Below, piece by piece: positions 32,088 to 41,610 of a stretch of DNA of 64,000 nt. Positions within the stretch are counted from its first letter, which is position 1. The number at the start of each line of letters is the position of its first letter. Under the pieces are notes generated by a model, which worked only from the letters and a program-made list of their open reading frames with translations, was not told the DNA's origin and did not search any database. The translations under genes were made by a program, and so were the position numbers. The DNA is from Synechococcus sp. HK01-R (lineage in GTDB: Bacteria; Cyanobacteriota; Cyanobacteriia; PCC-6307; Cyanobiaceae): positions 930,001 through 994,000 of the forward strand of contig NZ_CP059059.1 of the NCBI RefSeq assembly GCF_014217855.1. Direction: 5' to 3'.

Positions 32088-32543
32088 GTGCCTGAAGAGC
32101 CCTGTCAATGCCCTGATTGTCAACGCTTCTACCGGGAGCATGACCGTTTGATCCGCGAATGCCCGACCCTGCGACAGCAGCAGGAGCTCAGCTGGGCAGC
32201 GCTGCAGGCCTTCCGGACCCTTTCGGGGCGCGTGCTCGAAGATCTTCAGAAGCAGCACGGCTCCCGGGCGTCAGAGGCCCAGGCCCATGCCACCCCTGTC
32301 GGTGGCAGCGAAGAGCCGACCGATGCGATCCAGCAGGCCATGGCTGACCTGGAAAACATCAATGCCCACCTCTTCTCGATCGAGGCACTGATGGAGCGCA
32401 TCTTCGATGTGCGCGTGCCCGACGACATCGAGCAGAAGTTCCAGGAGCTGGCTGGTGAGCTCGCCCCGGATCCCCTCAATGCCGATCGTTTGCGGCTCAA
32501 TCGCCTGCTGCACCAGACACCGGATCTCCCCGACCGCGGCTGA
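32088..32543 (+). CDS. Hypothetical protein with N-terminal CxxC
   Basis: A 151-residue protein starting at GTG 32088. The CQCPDCQRFYREHDRLIREC stretch looks like a small metal-binding or redox knuckle. The rest is predicted helical with coiled-coil-like segments (DAIQQAMADLENINAHLFSI). No family recognised. It ends 7 bp before the convergent acetate kinase stop. Confidence 0.55.
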   Translation: MPEEPCQCPDCQRFYREHDRLIRECPTLRQQQELSWAALQAFRTLSGRVLEDLQKQHGSRASEAQAHATPVGGSEEPTDAIQQAMADLENINAHLFSIEALMERIFDVRVPDDIEQKFQELAGELAPDPLNADRLRLNRLLHQTPDLPDRG

Positions 32544-32549
32544 TTGTCG

Positions 32550-33602
32550 TCAGGTCTCGGCTCGCACGCAGAGCCTGGCGATCATCCCTTCCTCATCGGC
32601 CGGCACCACCAGGATCTCCAGTCCGGGGATCCAGCCCAGGGCTTGTGCGAGTTCCTCGCGTAGGGCTCCATCGTGCTCGCCGATCCCACCCGTTAGGGCG
32701 AGCACATCCACCCCGCCAAGGCTGGCGGCCATCGCGCCAAGTTCTTGGAGCAGCCGGTGCCTGAACACCTCCAGGGCCAGGCCCGCACCGGTATGACCTT
32801 GCAGGGCCTGTTCACGGATTTCGCGCATGTCGCCGCTCAGGCCTGACAGGCCCTTCAGCCCTGCCTGCTTCTGCAATTGATCGGCCAGCTCTGCCGCCGT
32901 GTGCCCCTCGCGCATCAGTTCGAGCAGCACGCCGGGATCGACACTGCCGCAGCGGGTGGCCATCACCAGACCTTCGAGGGGCGTGTAGCCCATGGTGGTG
33001 TCGATGCAGCGGCCCCCTTGCACCGCCGCCAGGGAGGCGCCGGCCCCCAGATGGGCGCTGATCAGACGCAGCTGGCTGGGCTGCTTCCCTTGCTCCTGCC
33101 AGCGCCGGCTCACCGACTCGCTCACGTGCTGGTGGTTGAGGCCATGGAAGCCGAAACGCCGGAAGCCTCGGGCCCGTATTGGTTCCGGCAGGGCGTAGGT
33201 GCGGGCCGCATCCGGCAGGGTGCTGTGGAAAGCTGTGTCAAAACAGGCCCACTGGGGCAGCTCGGGCGCCCAGGCCCGAGCCCAGGCCACCCCTTCAAGC
33301 GCCGGTGGATTGTGCAGCGGTGCCAGCGGGATCAGCGCCTGCAGGGCCGCTTCCATCTCTGTGCTGATCCGGGTTGGTGCGGTGAAGCGTTCGCCGCCAT
33401 GCACAATCCTGTGGCCGATGCGCCGCACAGCAGCACGGTGGGGCTGGAGTGCCGGCGCCAGCCAGCTCTCGAGCACGTCGTTGAGTGCTTCGCCTGGGGC
33501 GAGGCTGCGGCCTTCGTGCCAGATGTTGGCCCCGCCCGAATCGAGCAGGGCCGCCTTGAGGCTGGAACTCCCCAGGTTGATCACCAGGGAGAGATCCAGC
33601 AT
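32550..33602 (-). CDS. ackA: Acetate kinase
   Basis: Converts acetyl phosphate plus ADP to acetate plus ATP. The ASKHA-fold start LVINLGSSSLKAALL, RIGHRIVHGGERFTAP, CFDTAFHSTLP, RRFGFHGLNHQHVSE, HLGAGASLAAVQGG and a GGIGEHD motif are all present. At 350 residues it is shorter than typical acetate kinases of about 400. ATG 33602 overlaps the glgP stop (TGATG-type), so it is the last gene of the leftward xfp-glgP-ackA operon and consumes the acetyl phosphate made by phosphoketolase. Confidence 0.92.
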   Translation of the reverse strand: MLDLSLVINLGSSSLKAALLDSGGANIWHEGRSLAPGEALNDVLESWLAPALQPHRAAVRRIGHRIVHGGERFTAPTRISTEMEAALQALIPLAPLHNPPALEGVAWARAWAPELPQWACFDTAFHSTLPDAARTYALPEPIRARGFRRFGFHGLNHQHVSESVSRRWQEQGKQPSQLRLISAHLGAGASLAAVQGGRCIDTTMGYTPLEGLVMATRCGSVDPGVLLELMREGHTAAELADQLQKQAGLKGLSGLSGDMREIREQALQGHTGAGLALEVFRHRLLQELGAMAASLGGVDVLALTGGIGEHDGALREELAQALGWIPGLEILVVPADEEGMIARLCVRAET

Positions 33603-36130
33603 CAGCGCACGTCGCAGGTGATCTCCACGTTCAGCGGCTGCACGTTCCAGATCGACTGGCAATACTCCCGAATCGAACGATCGGAGGAGAAGAAGCCGGA
33701 GCGGGCCGTGTTCAGCAGCGACATGCGGTTCCAGTGCTGGCGGTCACTCCAGGCGCGGCTGACCTCATCCTGGGCTCGCAGGTAGTCGGCGAAATCAGCC
33801 ATCACGAAGAAGGGATCGCTGCCGGTGAGGTTGTCGAGTAGGGGACGGAATAGGTCGCCATCTCCGTTGCTGAAGTGGCCGATCTCCACCAGGCGGATCG
33901 CCTCGGCGAGTTCGGGCAGTCCCTGAATCACGTCCCAGGGGCGATAGCCCGCTTGCTTGAGGGCACTGATCTCCTCCACGGTCTTGCCGAACAGGAAGAA
34001 GTTTTCGCCGCCCACCCGCTCGCGGATCTCCACATTGGCGCCATCGAGGGTGCCGATCGTGAGCGCACCGTTCATGGCGAATTTCATGTTGCCGGTGCCG
34101 GAGGCTTCCTTGCCGGCGGTGGAGATCTGCTCGGAGAGATCCGACGCCGGATACACCTTCTCGCCCAGCTTCACGTTGTAATCCGGCAGGAACACCACCC
34201 GCAGGCGGCCATCCATGTCTGGATCAGCGTTCACCGTTTCGGCGATGCCGTTGATGAAGCGGATGATCAGCTTGGCCATGTAATAGCCCGGTGCTGCCTT
34301 GCCGCCAAAGATCACCGTGCGCGGGGCCATGCCGTCGGCCTGGCCGTTCTTGATCCGCAGGTACTGCGTGATCACCTGCAGGGCGTTGAGGTGTTGGCGC
34401 TTGTACTCGTGGATGCGCTTCACCTGCACGTCAAACAGGCTGGCGGGGTCTACCAGCACACCGGTGTGACGGTGGATGTAGCTGGAGAGCTTGCGCTTCA
34501 CCGAGAGCTTGGTGTTGCCCCAGTGCTCCAGGAAGCCGTGGTCGTGCTGGCGCTCCTCGAGGCGGCGCAGCTGTTCCATGTCGGTGATCCAGCCCTCGCC
34601 GATGTGCTCGTCCAGCAGGGTGGAGAGTTCGGGGTTGGAGAGGGCCACCCAGCGGCGGGGGGTGACGCCGTTGGTCACGTTGCTGAATTTCTCCGGCCAC
34701 AGCTCGGCGAATTCAGGCAGCAGCTGGCTCTTCACCAGGTCGGAGTGGAGAGCGGCCACGCCATTCACGTGGTGGGCGCCAATCGTGGCCAGGTGGGCCA
34801 TGCGCACCGCCTTGCCGCCCTCTTCGTCAATGATCGACAGCTTGCGCTGAATCGTGTCGTTGCCAGGGAAGCGCAGGCGCACCTGCTGCAGGAAGCGGCG
34901 GTTGATCTCGTAGATCAGCTCCAGGTGGCGGGGCAGCAGGTCGGCGAACAGGCTCAGATCCCACTTCTCCAGCGCCTCAGGCAGCAGGGTGTGGTTGGTG
35001 TAAGCGACCGAGCGGCTGGTGATGTCCCAAGCCTTCTCCCACTCCAGGTGGCGGTCATCGATCAGCAAGCGCATCAGCTCGGCCACGGCGATCGCCGGAT
35101 GGGTGTCGTTGAGCTGAACGGTCCAGTAGTTGGGGAAGTCCTCGACGTTGAGACCGCGATGGTCAAGGCTGCGCAGCATGTCCTGCAGCGAGCAGCTCAC
35201 GAAGAAGTGCTGCTGCTTCAGGCGCAGGCGGCGGCCCTCATCGGTGCCGTCATTGGGATACAGCACCTTGGAGAGGGTTTCACTGCCCACTTTCTCCTCA
35301 ACGGCGCCGTAGTAATCGCCGATGTTGAAGGCATAGAAATCGAAGCTTTCCGTGGCATCGGCGCGCCACAGGCGCAGGCGATCGCAGGTGTTCACCCGGT
35401 AGCCCAGCACGGGAACGTCGTGGGGCACACCGATCGCATGCTCGGCTGGGATCCAGCGGGAGCGGTAGTTGCCTTTGTCGTCGATGTAGCTTTCGGTGCG
35501 GCCGCCGAAGCCCACGAAGCAGGCTTCATCCGGCTGGGGTAGCTCCCAGGGCCAACCGCCTTTCAGCCACTTGTCGGTGACCTCCACCTGCCAGCCGTCG
35601 CGGATCAGCTGATCGAAGATGCCGAACTCGTAGCGGATGCCATAGCCGGTGGCGGGCACCTGCAGGCTGGCCAGCGATTCCATGTAACAGGCGGCAAGAC
35701 GACCAAGGCCGCCATTGCCCAGCCCGGGCTCCTCCTCGACCTCGAGGATCTGTTGCAGCGACTCGATGCCAAAACGTCGGAGCGCTTCCTCTGCCTCCTT
35801 CTGGATGCCCAGGTTGAGGAGGTTGTTGTTGAGCTGGGGGCCAATCAGGAATTCCGCCGATAGGTAAGCGACGGTTTTCTGCGGCTGGGCACGGATCGCT
35901 TCCAGACTGGCCAGATAGCGGGTCATCAGCCGGTCGCGCACCGCATAGCTGAGGGCCATGTAGAGGTCATGGCGGCTTGCGGTGGGAGCCAGCTTGCCGA
36001 GCGTGAAGAAGAGGTGCTCGGTCATGCCGTCAAACACCGAGTCAGCGTCAAGGCCCGCCCGTTCCGGGTCGGCGTAGCAGCCGGGGGTGGGCAGACGCAG
36101 GTCGAGGCTTTGGGAAGGTGTGGTGCTCAT
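33602..36130 (-). CDS. glgP: Glycogen (alpha-glucan) phosphorylase
   Basis: Releases glucose-1-phosphate from glycogen. It is 842 residues long, normal for GT35 enzymes. Visible motifs: EEEPGLGNGGLGRLAACYMESLA near residue 120, QLNDTHPAIAVAELMR, LHSDLVK and the PLP-lysine signature EASGTGNMKFAMNG. It is soluble and cytoplasmic. Placed 47 bp after xfp and overlapping ackA, so glycogen mobilisation and the phosphoketolase route to acetate are co-regulated. Large antisense ORFs on the plus strand are shadows of this gene. Confidence 0.95.
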   Translation of the reverse strand: MSTTPSQSLDLRLPTPGCYADPERAGLDADSVFDGMTEHLFFTLGKLAPTASRHDLYMALSYAVRDRLMTRYLASLEAIRAQPQKTVAYLSAEFLIGPQLNNNLLNLGIQKEAEEALRRFGIESLQQILEVEEEPGLGNGGLGRLAACYMESLASLQVPATGYGIRYEFGIFDQLIRDGWQVEVTDKWLKGGWPWELPQPDEACFVGFGGRTESYIDDKGNYRSRWIPAEHAIGVPHDVPVLGYRVNTCDRLRLWRADATESFDFYAFNIGDYYGAVEEKVGSETLSKVLYPNDGTDEGRRLRLKQQHFFVSCSLQDMLRSLDHRGLNVEDFPNYWTVQLNDTHPAIAVAELMRLLIDDRHLEWEKAWDITSRSVAYTNHTLLPEALEKWDLSLFADLLPRHLELIYEINRRFLQQVRLRFPGNDTIQRKLSIIDEEGGKAVRMAHLATIGAHHVNGVAALHSDLVKSQLLPEFAELWPEKFSNVTNGVTPRRWVALSNPELSTLLDEHIGEGWITDMEQLRRLEERQHDHGFLEHWGNTKLSVKRKLSSYIHRHTGVLVDPASLFDVQVKRIHEYKRQHLNALQVITQYLRIKNGQADGMAPRTVIFGGKAAPGYYMAKLIIRFINGIAETVNADPDMDGRLRVVFLPDYNVKLGEKVYPASDLSEQISTAGKEASGTGNMKFAMNGALTIGTLDGANVEIRERVGGENFFLFGKTVEEISALKQAGYRPWDVIQGLPELAEAIRLVEIGHFSNGDGDLFRPLLDNLTGSDPFFVMADFADYLRAQDEVSRAWSDRQHWNRMSLLNTARSGFFSSDRSIREYCQSIWNVQPLNVEITCDVR

Positions 36131-36177
36131 GGCTGGGACGATGGGGAAGGGGGGCTTGGAAGTTCAGGCGATGCAGT

Positions 36178-38607
36178 TCAGGCGTTGCAGGAGGAGCGGC
36201 CGAGGCTCCAGCGCCAGTTGTTGATCTCCGGGGCATCGGTGCCGTGCTCGTAGGCGTAGGCACGTTGCTTTTGGATCTCGTCTTTCATCTGCTCCTTCAC
36301 GTGGGCGGCGCGTGAGCCGAGACTCTCGACCCGGTCGATCACATCGATCACCAGGTTGTAGCGGTCGATCTGGTTGCTGATGGCCAGCTCAAGAGGGGTG
36401 TTGATGTTGCCTTTTTCCTTGTAACCACGCACGTGGAAGTTGTCGTGGTTCGGGCGGTTGTAGGCGAGACGGTGAATCAGCCAGGGATAGCCGTGGAAGT
36501 TGAAGATCACCGGCTTGTTGGGGGTGAACAGGCTGGCGAAGTCCAGGTCGCTGAGGCCATGGGGGTGATCCTTGGGTGCCGCGAGGGCGAACAGCTTGAC
36601 CACATTCACGTAGCGGACCTTGAGATGTGGAATCCGCTCCCGCAGGATTTCGATCGCCGCCAGGCACTCTTTGGTGGGGATGTCGCCGGCGGAGGCGAGC
36701 ACCACATCGGGCTCATCCGGTTCATTGCTGCAGTTGTCATTGCAGGCCCACTCCCAGATGCCGGCGCCCTTGGCCACATGGCGTCGGGCTTCATCAAGGG
36801 TCAGATATTGCAGGTGTTTCTGCTTGTCGGAGACGATGATGTTGGCGACATTGGTTTCGACCAGCGCCTTCTCGGCCACCGCCAGCAGGCTGTTGGCATC
36901 CGCAGGTAGGTACACGCGGGTGATGCTGCCCTTTTTGTTGCCGGCCAGATCGATAAAGCCGGGGTCTTGGTGGGTGAAGCCGTTGTGGTCCTGGCGCCAG
37001 ACGGTGGAGGAGATCAGGCAGTTCCAGGGGCCGATCGGGGCGCGCCAAGGGATCTCCTCACAGTGCTCGAGCCACTTGCAGTGCTGGTTGAACATTGAGG
37101 CGACCACATGGGCGAAGGCCTCATAGGTGTGGAAGAAGCCGTTTCTGCCCGTGAGCAGATAGCCATCCATCATTCCCACCAGGGTGTGCTCTGACAGCAT
37201 CTCTACCACCTGGCCATCCCGGGCGAGTTCACTGCCGTTGAGGTCTTCGGGCAGGAATTCGGCCATCCAAGCTTTCTTGGTGGCTCCGTAGACCGCCTGA
37301 AGGCGATTGGAGGCGGTTTCGTCGGGACCGAACAGGCGATAGCCGCCTGGATTGAGGCTGATCAGGTCGCGGATCAGCTCCCCGAGTGGGTAGGTGTTTT
37401 CCTTCTCAGTGGCGCCCGGCATCGGCACAGGCACCTCAAAGTTGCGCAGGTCGGGCATGACAAGCGCCTTGCGTAGGACGCCTCCATTCGTGTGCGGATT
37501 GGAGCCCATCCGCCGCTCACCTTTCGGGGCCAGGGCGCGGATTTCCTCGCGCACGGCCCCGTTGTCATCGAACAGCTCCCAGGGGCGGTAGCTCTTCATC
37601 CAGTCCTCGAGCAGGCGCAGGTGGCTCTCGTTGGTCTTGACGTCTGCCACCGGCACCTGATGGGAGCGCCAGAAGTTTTCGATTTTTTTGCCGTCGATCT
37701 CCTGAGGGCCGGTCCAGCCTTTAGGGGAGCGCAGCACGATCATGGGCCAGCTGGGGCGGAAGGCCTCCCCGCTGTTGCGGGCTTGCTCGCGGATCGCACG
37801 GATCTCCAGCACGGACCGCTCCATCGCCACCGCCATCTGGCGGTGCATGGTCATCGGGTCGGACCCTTCGACAAAAATGGGCGTCCAGCCATAACCGCGC
37901 AGCAGGCTCTCGAGCTCCTCGTGGGGGATGCGGCTGAGGATTGAAGGATTGGCGATCTTGTAGCCGTTCAGGTGCAGCACCGGCAGCACGGCGCCGTCCT
38001 GGATCGGGTTCAGGAATTTGTTGATGTGCCAGCTGGTGGCCAGGGGACCGGTTTCGGCTTCTCCATCGCCGACGCAGGCGATCGTGATCAGCTCCGGGTT
38101 GTTGAACACCGAACCGCAGGCGTGGGAGAGCACATAGCCGAGCTCACCGCCTTCATGGATCGAGCCAGGCATCTCGGCGGTGCAGTGGCTGCCGATGTGC
38201 CCGGGGAAGGAGAACATCTTGAAGAACTTCTTCAGCCCCGCTTCGTCCATCGACTTGTCGGGGTAGCGCTCGCTGTAGCTGCCGTCGATGTACACCGGAC
38301 CACGAGCGCCCGGGGCTCCGTGACCAGGGCCGGACATGTAGATCATGTCCAGGTCGTATTTGTTGATCAGCCGGTTGGCATGGGTCCAGATGAAGGCTTG
38401 CCCTGGGCTGGATCCCCAGTGACCGAGCAATCGGTTCTTGATGTGCTCGGGCCGCAGCGGCTCCCGCAGCAGCGGGTTGTCCTGCAGGTAGATCATGCCA
38501 ACGGCCAGATAGTTGGCGGCACGCCAGTAGGCGTCCAGGTGCTGGAGCTCCTCCTCCATGGGCGCCTGCACGGCCGCAGCTGAGGCCTGATAGGGCGTGG
38601 TGGTCAT
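36178..38607 (-). CDS. xfp: Phosphoketolase (xylulose-5-P/fructose-6-P)
   Basis: A TPP-dependent enzyme splitting xylulose-5-phosphate (and fructose-6-phosphate) into acetyl phosphate and an aldose phosphate. 809 residues, full length. Recognisable parts are the N-terminal GHWGSSPGQAFIWTHANRLI, PGHGAPGARGPVYIDGSYSE, the TPP-binding GDGEAETGPLATSWHINKF and the central FHTYEAFAHVVASM region. It is the first gene of the operon with glgP and ackA; the 213-bp gap to the divergent antiporter gene must hold its promoter. In cyanobacteria this shunt serves mixotrophic or dark glycogen catabolism (known for relatives). Confidence 0.95.
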   Translation of the reverse strand: MTTTPYQASAAAVQAPMEEELQHLDAYWRAANYLAVGMIYLQDNPLLREPLRPEHIKNRLLGHWGSSPGQAFIWTHANRLINKYDLDMIYMSGPGHGAPGARGPVYIDGSYSERYPDKSMDEAGLKKFFKMFSFPGHIGSHCTAEMPGSIHEGGELGYVLSHACGSVFNNPELITIACVGDGEAETGPLATSWHINKFLNPIQDGAVLPVLHLNGYKIANPSILSRIPHEELESLLRGYGWTPIFVEGSDPMTMHRQMAVAMERSVLEIRAIREQARNSGEAFRPSWPMIVLRSPKGWTGPQEIDGKKIENFWRSHQVPVADVKTNESHLRLLEDWMKSYRPWELFDDNGAVREEIRALAPKGERRMGSNPHTNGGVLRKALVMPDLRNFEVPVPMPGATEKENTYPLGELIRDLISLNPGGYRLFGPDETASNRLQAVYGATKKAWMAEFLPEDLNGSELARDGQVVEMLSEHTLVGMMDGYLLTGRNGFFHTYEAFAHVVASMFNQHCKWLEHCEEIPWRAPIGPWNCLISSTVWRQDHNGFTHQDPGFIDLAGNKKGSITRVYLPADANSLLAVAEKALVETNVANIIVSDKQKHLQYLTLDEARRHVAKGAGIWEWACNDNCSNEPDEPDVVLASAGDIPTKECLAAIEILRERIPHLKVRYVNVVKLFALAAPKDHPHGLSDLDFASLFTPNKPVIFNFHGYPWLIHRLAYNRPNHDNFHVRGYKEKGNINTPLELAISNQIDRYNLVIDVIDRVESLGSRAAHVKEQMKDEIQKQRAYAYEHGTDAPEINNWRWSLGRSSCNA

Positions 38608-38820
38608 GAGCCTGTCGATCCAGGGTGCGTACGCGGAAGGTAGCCATGGCCCCTTGGCCTGGTCGTTAACGACCGCACATCGACACCGTGTAATGGCAAA
38701 CGTGTCAGGGCCAACCTTTGAACGGTCCTGATCGGGCCGGTTTGGTCCCCATGGATCGCTGGAAGCGTCGCCCTGAGACGTTTCCCCTTAAGGTCCCCCA
38801 CAGTTCAAAGCGATGCCTGC

Positions 38821-40215
38821 ATGGCTCCCCCCCTAGTGCTGGCCCAGCTGCCCGAGCTGCTGACCCAGCTCAGCAGTCATGACCTGGAGGTGGCCGAGAC
38901 CCTGATCGGGGTGATCCGCTTTCTGCTGATCTTCGTGGCGGCTCGCACCCTGGCGGAGGTGCTGGTGCGGCTGCAACTGCCCACGATTCTCGGGGAGCTG
39001 CTGGCGGGCGTGATCATCGGCGCCTCCGGCCTGCACCTGCTGGTGCCGCCGGAGACCCAGGCGCAGCTCAGCAGCGGTTTTGTTTCTCTGATCAGCGGTT
39101 TGGCGGCGATCCCGCCGGAAACGATTCCCGAGATCTACAACGAGACCTTCCCCTCCCTGCAGGCCGTGGCCACCCTCGGCCTCTACGCCCTGCTGTTTCT
39201 CACCGGGCTGGAGAGTGAGCTCGATGAGCTGGTCGCCGTCGGCGGTCAGGCGTTCACGGTGGCCGTGGCCGGAGTGGTGCTCCCCTTCGCTCTCGGCACC
39301 TTCGGCTTGATGTCGCTCTTTCACGTAGAGCTCATCCCGGCGATCTTTGCCGGTGCCTCAATGACAGCCACCAGCATCGGCATCACGGCCAGTGTGTTTG
39401 GCGAGCTGGGCTATCTCAAAACCCGCGAGGGGCAAATCGTGATCGGAGCCGCCGTGCTCGACGACATCCTCGGGATCGTGATCCTGGCGGTGGTGGTATC
39501 GCTCGCCAGCGGCGGCTCCTTGGCGATTGCGCCGATCGTGAAGCTGGTGGCTGCGGCGGTGATCTTCGTGGTGGCAGCGATCGGCCTCAGCCGCACGGCG
39601 GCCCCTGCCTTCGATTGGCTGATCGACAAGCTCAAGGCCCCGGGCGAAGTCTTGGTGGCCTCCTTTGTGATCCTCTCGCTCAGCTGTTTTGCTGCCACGG
39701 CCATCGGCCTGGAGGCAGCACTGGGGGCTTTCGCTGCCGGCCTGATCCTCAGCGGCTCAAAGCACAACCACGCCATTCAGCAGGCGGTGCTGCCGATCGT
39801 GACCCTCTTCGCCACGATCTTCTTTGTGCTCGTGGGCGCCGGCATGGACCTGTCGGTGATCAACCCCCTCGATCCCTCCAGCCGTTCAGCCCTCGTCGTG
39901 GCCGGCTTCCTTTTGGTGGTGGCCATCATCGGCAAAGTCGTTGCCGGTTGGGCCTTCGTCAGTGACAAGCCCACCCGTCGGCTGGTTGTGGGTTTGGGCA
40001 TGATGCCCCGCGGTGAAGTGGGCCTGATCTTCCTGGGCCTCGGTACAAGCGCCGGTTTGCTTTCACCCTCTCTTGAGGCGGCGATTCTGCTGATGGTGAT
40101 CGGCACCACGTTCCTGGCACCGATCCTGTTGCGATTGGTGCTCGGGGGAGACAAGCCTGATGACGGAGACCAGGTCAACGAGGAGGTCGCGGCCGATCCG
40201 GTCGGCCTGGTCTGA
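38821..40215 (+). CDS. Cation:proton antiporter (CPA2/KefB-NapA type)
   Basis: A 464-residue inner-membrane protein of about a dozen hydrophobic segments. Family marks are PTILGELLAGVIIGASGL, LFLTGLESELDEL, GASMTATSIGITASVFGELG, AVLDDILGIVILAVV (the Asp-Asp ion-binding region) and GLEAALGAFAAGLILSGS. The C-terminus is short and hydrophilic with no TrkA-N domain. It probably exchanges Na+ or K+ for H+. Divergent from xfp. Confidence 0.88.
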   Translation: MAPPLVLAQLPELLTQLSSHDLEVAETLIGVIRFLLIFVAARTLAEVLVRLQLPTILGELLAGVIIGASGLHLLVPPETQAQLSSGFVSLISGLAAIPPETIPEIYNETFPSLQAVATLGLYALLFLTGLESELDELVAVGGQAFTVAVAGVVLPFALGTFGLMSLFHVELIPAIFAGASMTATSIGITASVFGELGYLKTREGQIVIGAAVLDDILGIVILAVVVSLASGGSLAIAPIVKLVAAAVIFVVAAIGLSRTAAPAFDWLIDKLKAPGEVLVASFVILSLSCFAATAIGLEAALGAFAAGLILSGSKHNHAIQQAVLPIVTLFATIFFVLVGAGMDLSVINPLDPSSRSALVVAGFLLVVAIIGKVVAGWAFVSDKPTRRLVVGLGMMPRGEVGLIFLGLGTSAGLLSPSLEAAILLMVIGTTFLAPILLRLVLGGDKPDDGDQVNEEVAADPVGLV

Positions 40216-40236
40216 TCGGGTTCCTTGGAGCGGGCT

Positions 40237-40587
40237 TCAGCCCCGTTCCCGTCGGGCGAGCAGCAGAAACAGGCTCCAGCCCACCGTGATCAGGGCCAGG
40301 CTGGAGCCCCATCCGGGCCCAAGGGTCCAGCTCAGCAGCAACTGCACCACAAGGCCCACGGCCAAAGCCAGCAGCAGGCTGCTGATCACCAAAGCGATCT
40401 GCTGGCTCTGCCCGTTGAGGGGGCCCTGGGTCAGGCTCTCCTCCAGCCGTTGCAAAGGCCCGCTCAGGGGCACGTAGAGGGCCAGGGCCCAGAACAGGCC
40501 ACCCCTCAGGATCGCTGGATCGGCCAGGGGACCGATGGCGCCGCTCCACTCCTGCATGAACCGCACCTCGGCAAGGCTGCCTAGCAT
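40237..40587 (-). CDS. Small integral membrane protein, unknown function
   Basis: 116 residues with three hydrophobic stretches (GGLFWALALYVPLSG; ALVISSLLLALAVGLVVQLLL; SLALITVGWSLFLLLA) and a basic C-terminus. No family recognised. It lies between the antiporter (convergent) and the hydrolase gene (divergent, starts about 20 bp away). Codon usage on this strand is ordinary, and the hydrophobic pattern supports a real gene. Confidence 0.65.
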   Translation of the reverse strand: MLGSLAEVRFMQEWSGAIGPLADPAILRGGLFWALALYVPLSGPLQRLEESLTQGPLNGQSQQIALVISSLLLALAVGLVVQLLLSWTLGPGWGSSLALITVGWSLFLLLARRERG

Positions 40588-40607
40588 CGCTGGCCTTGCG
40601 GGCGATT

Positions 40608-41561
40608 GTGGTGACCCCTGCTCCAGCTGCTGCTTTGGATCGGAACCAGGGCGCTGACCTGCCCCCCTGGAGCTTTCAAGGCCACGCTGTGCACTGCCTG
40701 CGGCAGGGCCCCCTGGAGCCTGATGCAGGCCTTGATCAGCCGGCCCTGTTGCTGGTGCATGGCTTCGGTGCCTCCACGGATCACTGGCGCCACAACATCC
40801 CCGTGTTGGCCCGCCGCCATGAGGTGCATGCCCTTGATCTGCTCGGCTTCGGGCGGAGCAGCAAGCCGGCTGAACTGGCCTATGGCGGTGCCCTCTGGCG
40901 CGATCAGTTGGTGGCCTATGTCCGCGAGCGGATCGGCCGTCCCACGGTGATCGCTGGCAACTCCCTGGGTGGTTTTGCTGCCCTTGCGGCCGGGGCTGCC
41001 CTCGGGGAGCAGGCCGGTGGGGTGGTGCTGCTGAATGCCGCCGGCCCTTTCAGCGATGAGCAGAAGCCTCCCCAGGGCTGGGGGGCGATCGCCCGTCAGA
41101 CGATTGGTTCCGCCCTGCTCAAGAGCCCCGTGTTGCAGCGGCTGCTGTTTGAGAACCTGCGCCGTCCGGCCACGATCCGGCGCACCCTCAACCAGGTGTA
41201 CATCGACCGCACGAATGTGGATGAGGCCTTGGTGGAAGCGATCCGTCGGCCGTCCCTGGATCCCGGAGCCTTCGGAGTGTTCCGCACCGTGTTTGACATT
41301 CCCCGCGGTCAGCCTCTTGATGAGCTGTTCGCCCAGCTGCAGGCCCCCTTGCTGCTGCTCTGGGGCATTCGTGATCCCTGGATTAACGCGGCCGGGCGCC
41401 GCGCCAGTTTTCAGCGCCATGCGCCGGAGGCGACCACGGAGGTGGTGCTGGAGGCCGGGCATTGCCCCCACGATGAGGTGCCTGATCAGGTCAATGCCGC
41501 TCTGCTGGATTGGTTGGCGAACCTGCCGCTTCACGGGGCATGTCAGCCAGAACACCCGTGA
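40608..41561 (+). CDS. Alpha/beta-hydrolase fold protein
   Basis: About 317 residues. The oxyanion-hole strand LLLVHGFGASTDHWRHN, the nucleophile elbow AGNSLGGFAAL (Ser in G-x-S-x-G), the acid in LLWGIRDPWI and the catalytic His in AGHCPHDEVPDQV are all present, with a cap region between. Cyanobacterial homologues are usually annotated only as hydrolase; substrate unknown. The exact start is uncertain: GTG at 40608 or 40611, or TTG at 40596. Confidence 0.85.
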   Translation: MVTPAPAAALDRNQGADLPPWSFQGHAVHCLRQGPLEPDAGLDQPALLLVHGFGASTDHWRHNIPVLARRHEVHALDLLGFGRSSKPAELAYGGALWRDQLVAYVRERIGRPTVIAGNSLGGFAALAAGAALGEQAGGVVLLNAAGPFSDEQKPPQGWGAIARQTIGSALLKSPVLQRLLFENLRRPATIRRTLNQVYIDRTNVDEALVEAIRRPSLDPGAFGVFRTVFDIPRGQPLDELFAQLQAPLLLLWGIRDPWINAAGRRASFQRHAPEATTEVVLEAGHCPHDEVPDQVNAALLDWLANLPLHGACQPEHP

Positions 41562-41610
41562 TTCGTGGGCGGGTCGGTAGTTTCCCGCCAATCTTGGGTC
41601 TCTGGAATCG

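Noticed and set aside
33875-35542. A 555-codon open frame on the plus strand opposite glgP
   Set aside because: It is a GC-rich antisense shadow: glgP on the minus strand has all phosphorylase motifs, and the antisense translation has no recognisable domain and a biased H/V/A/Q composition.
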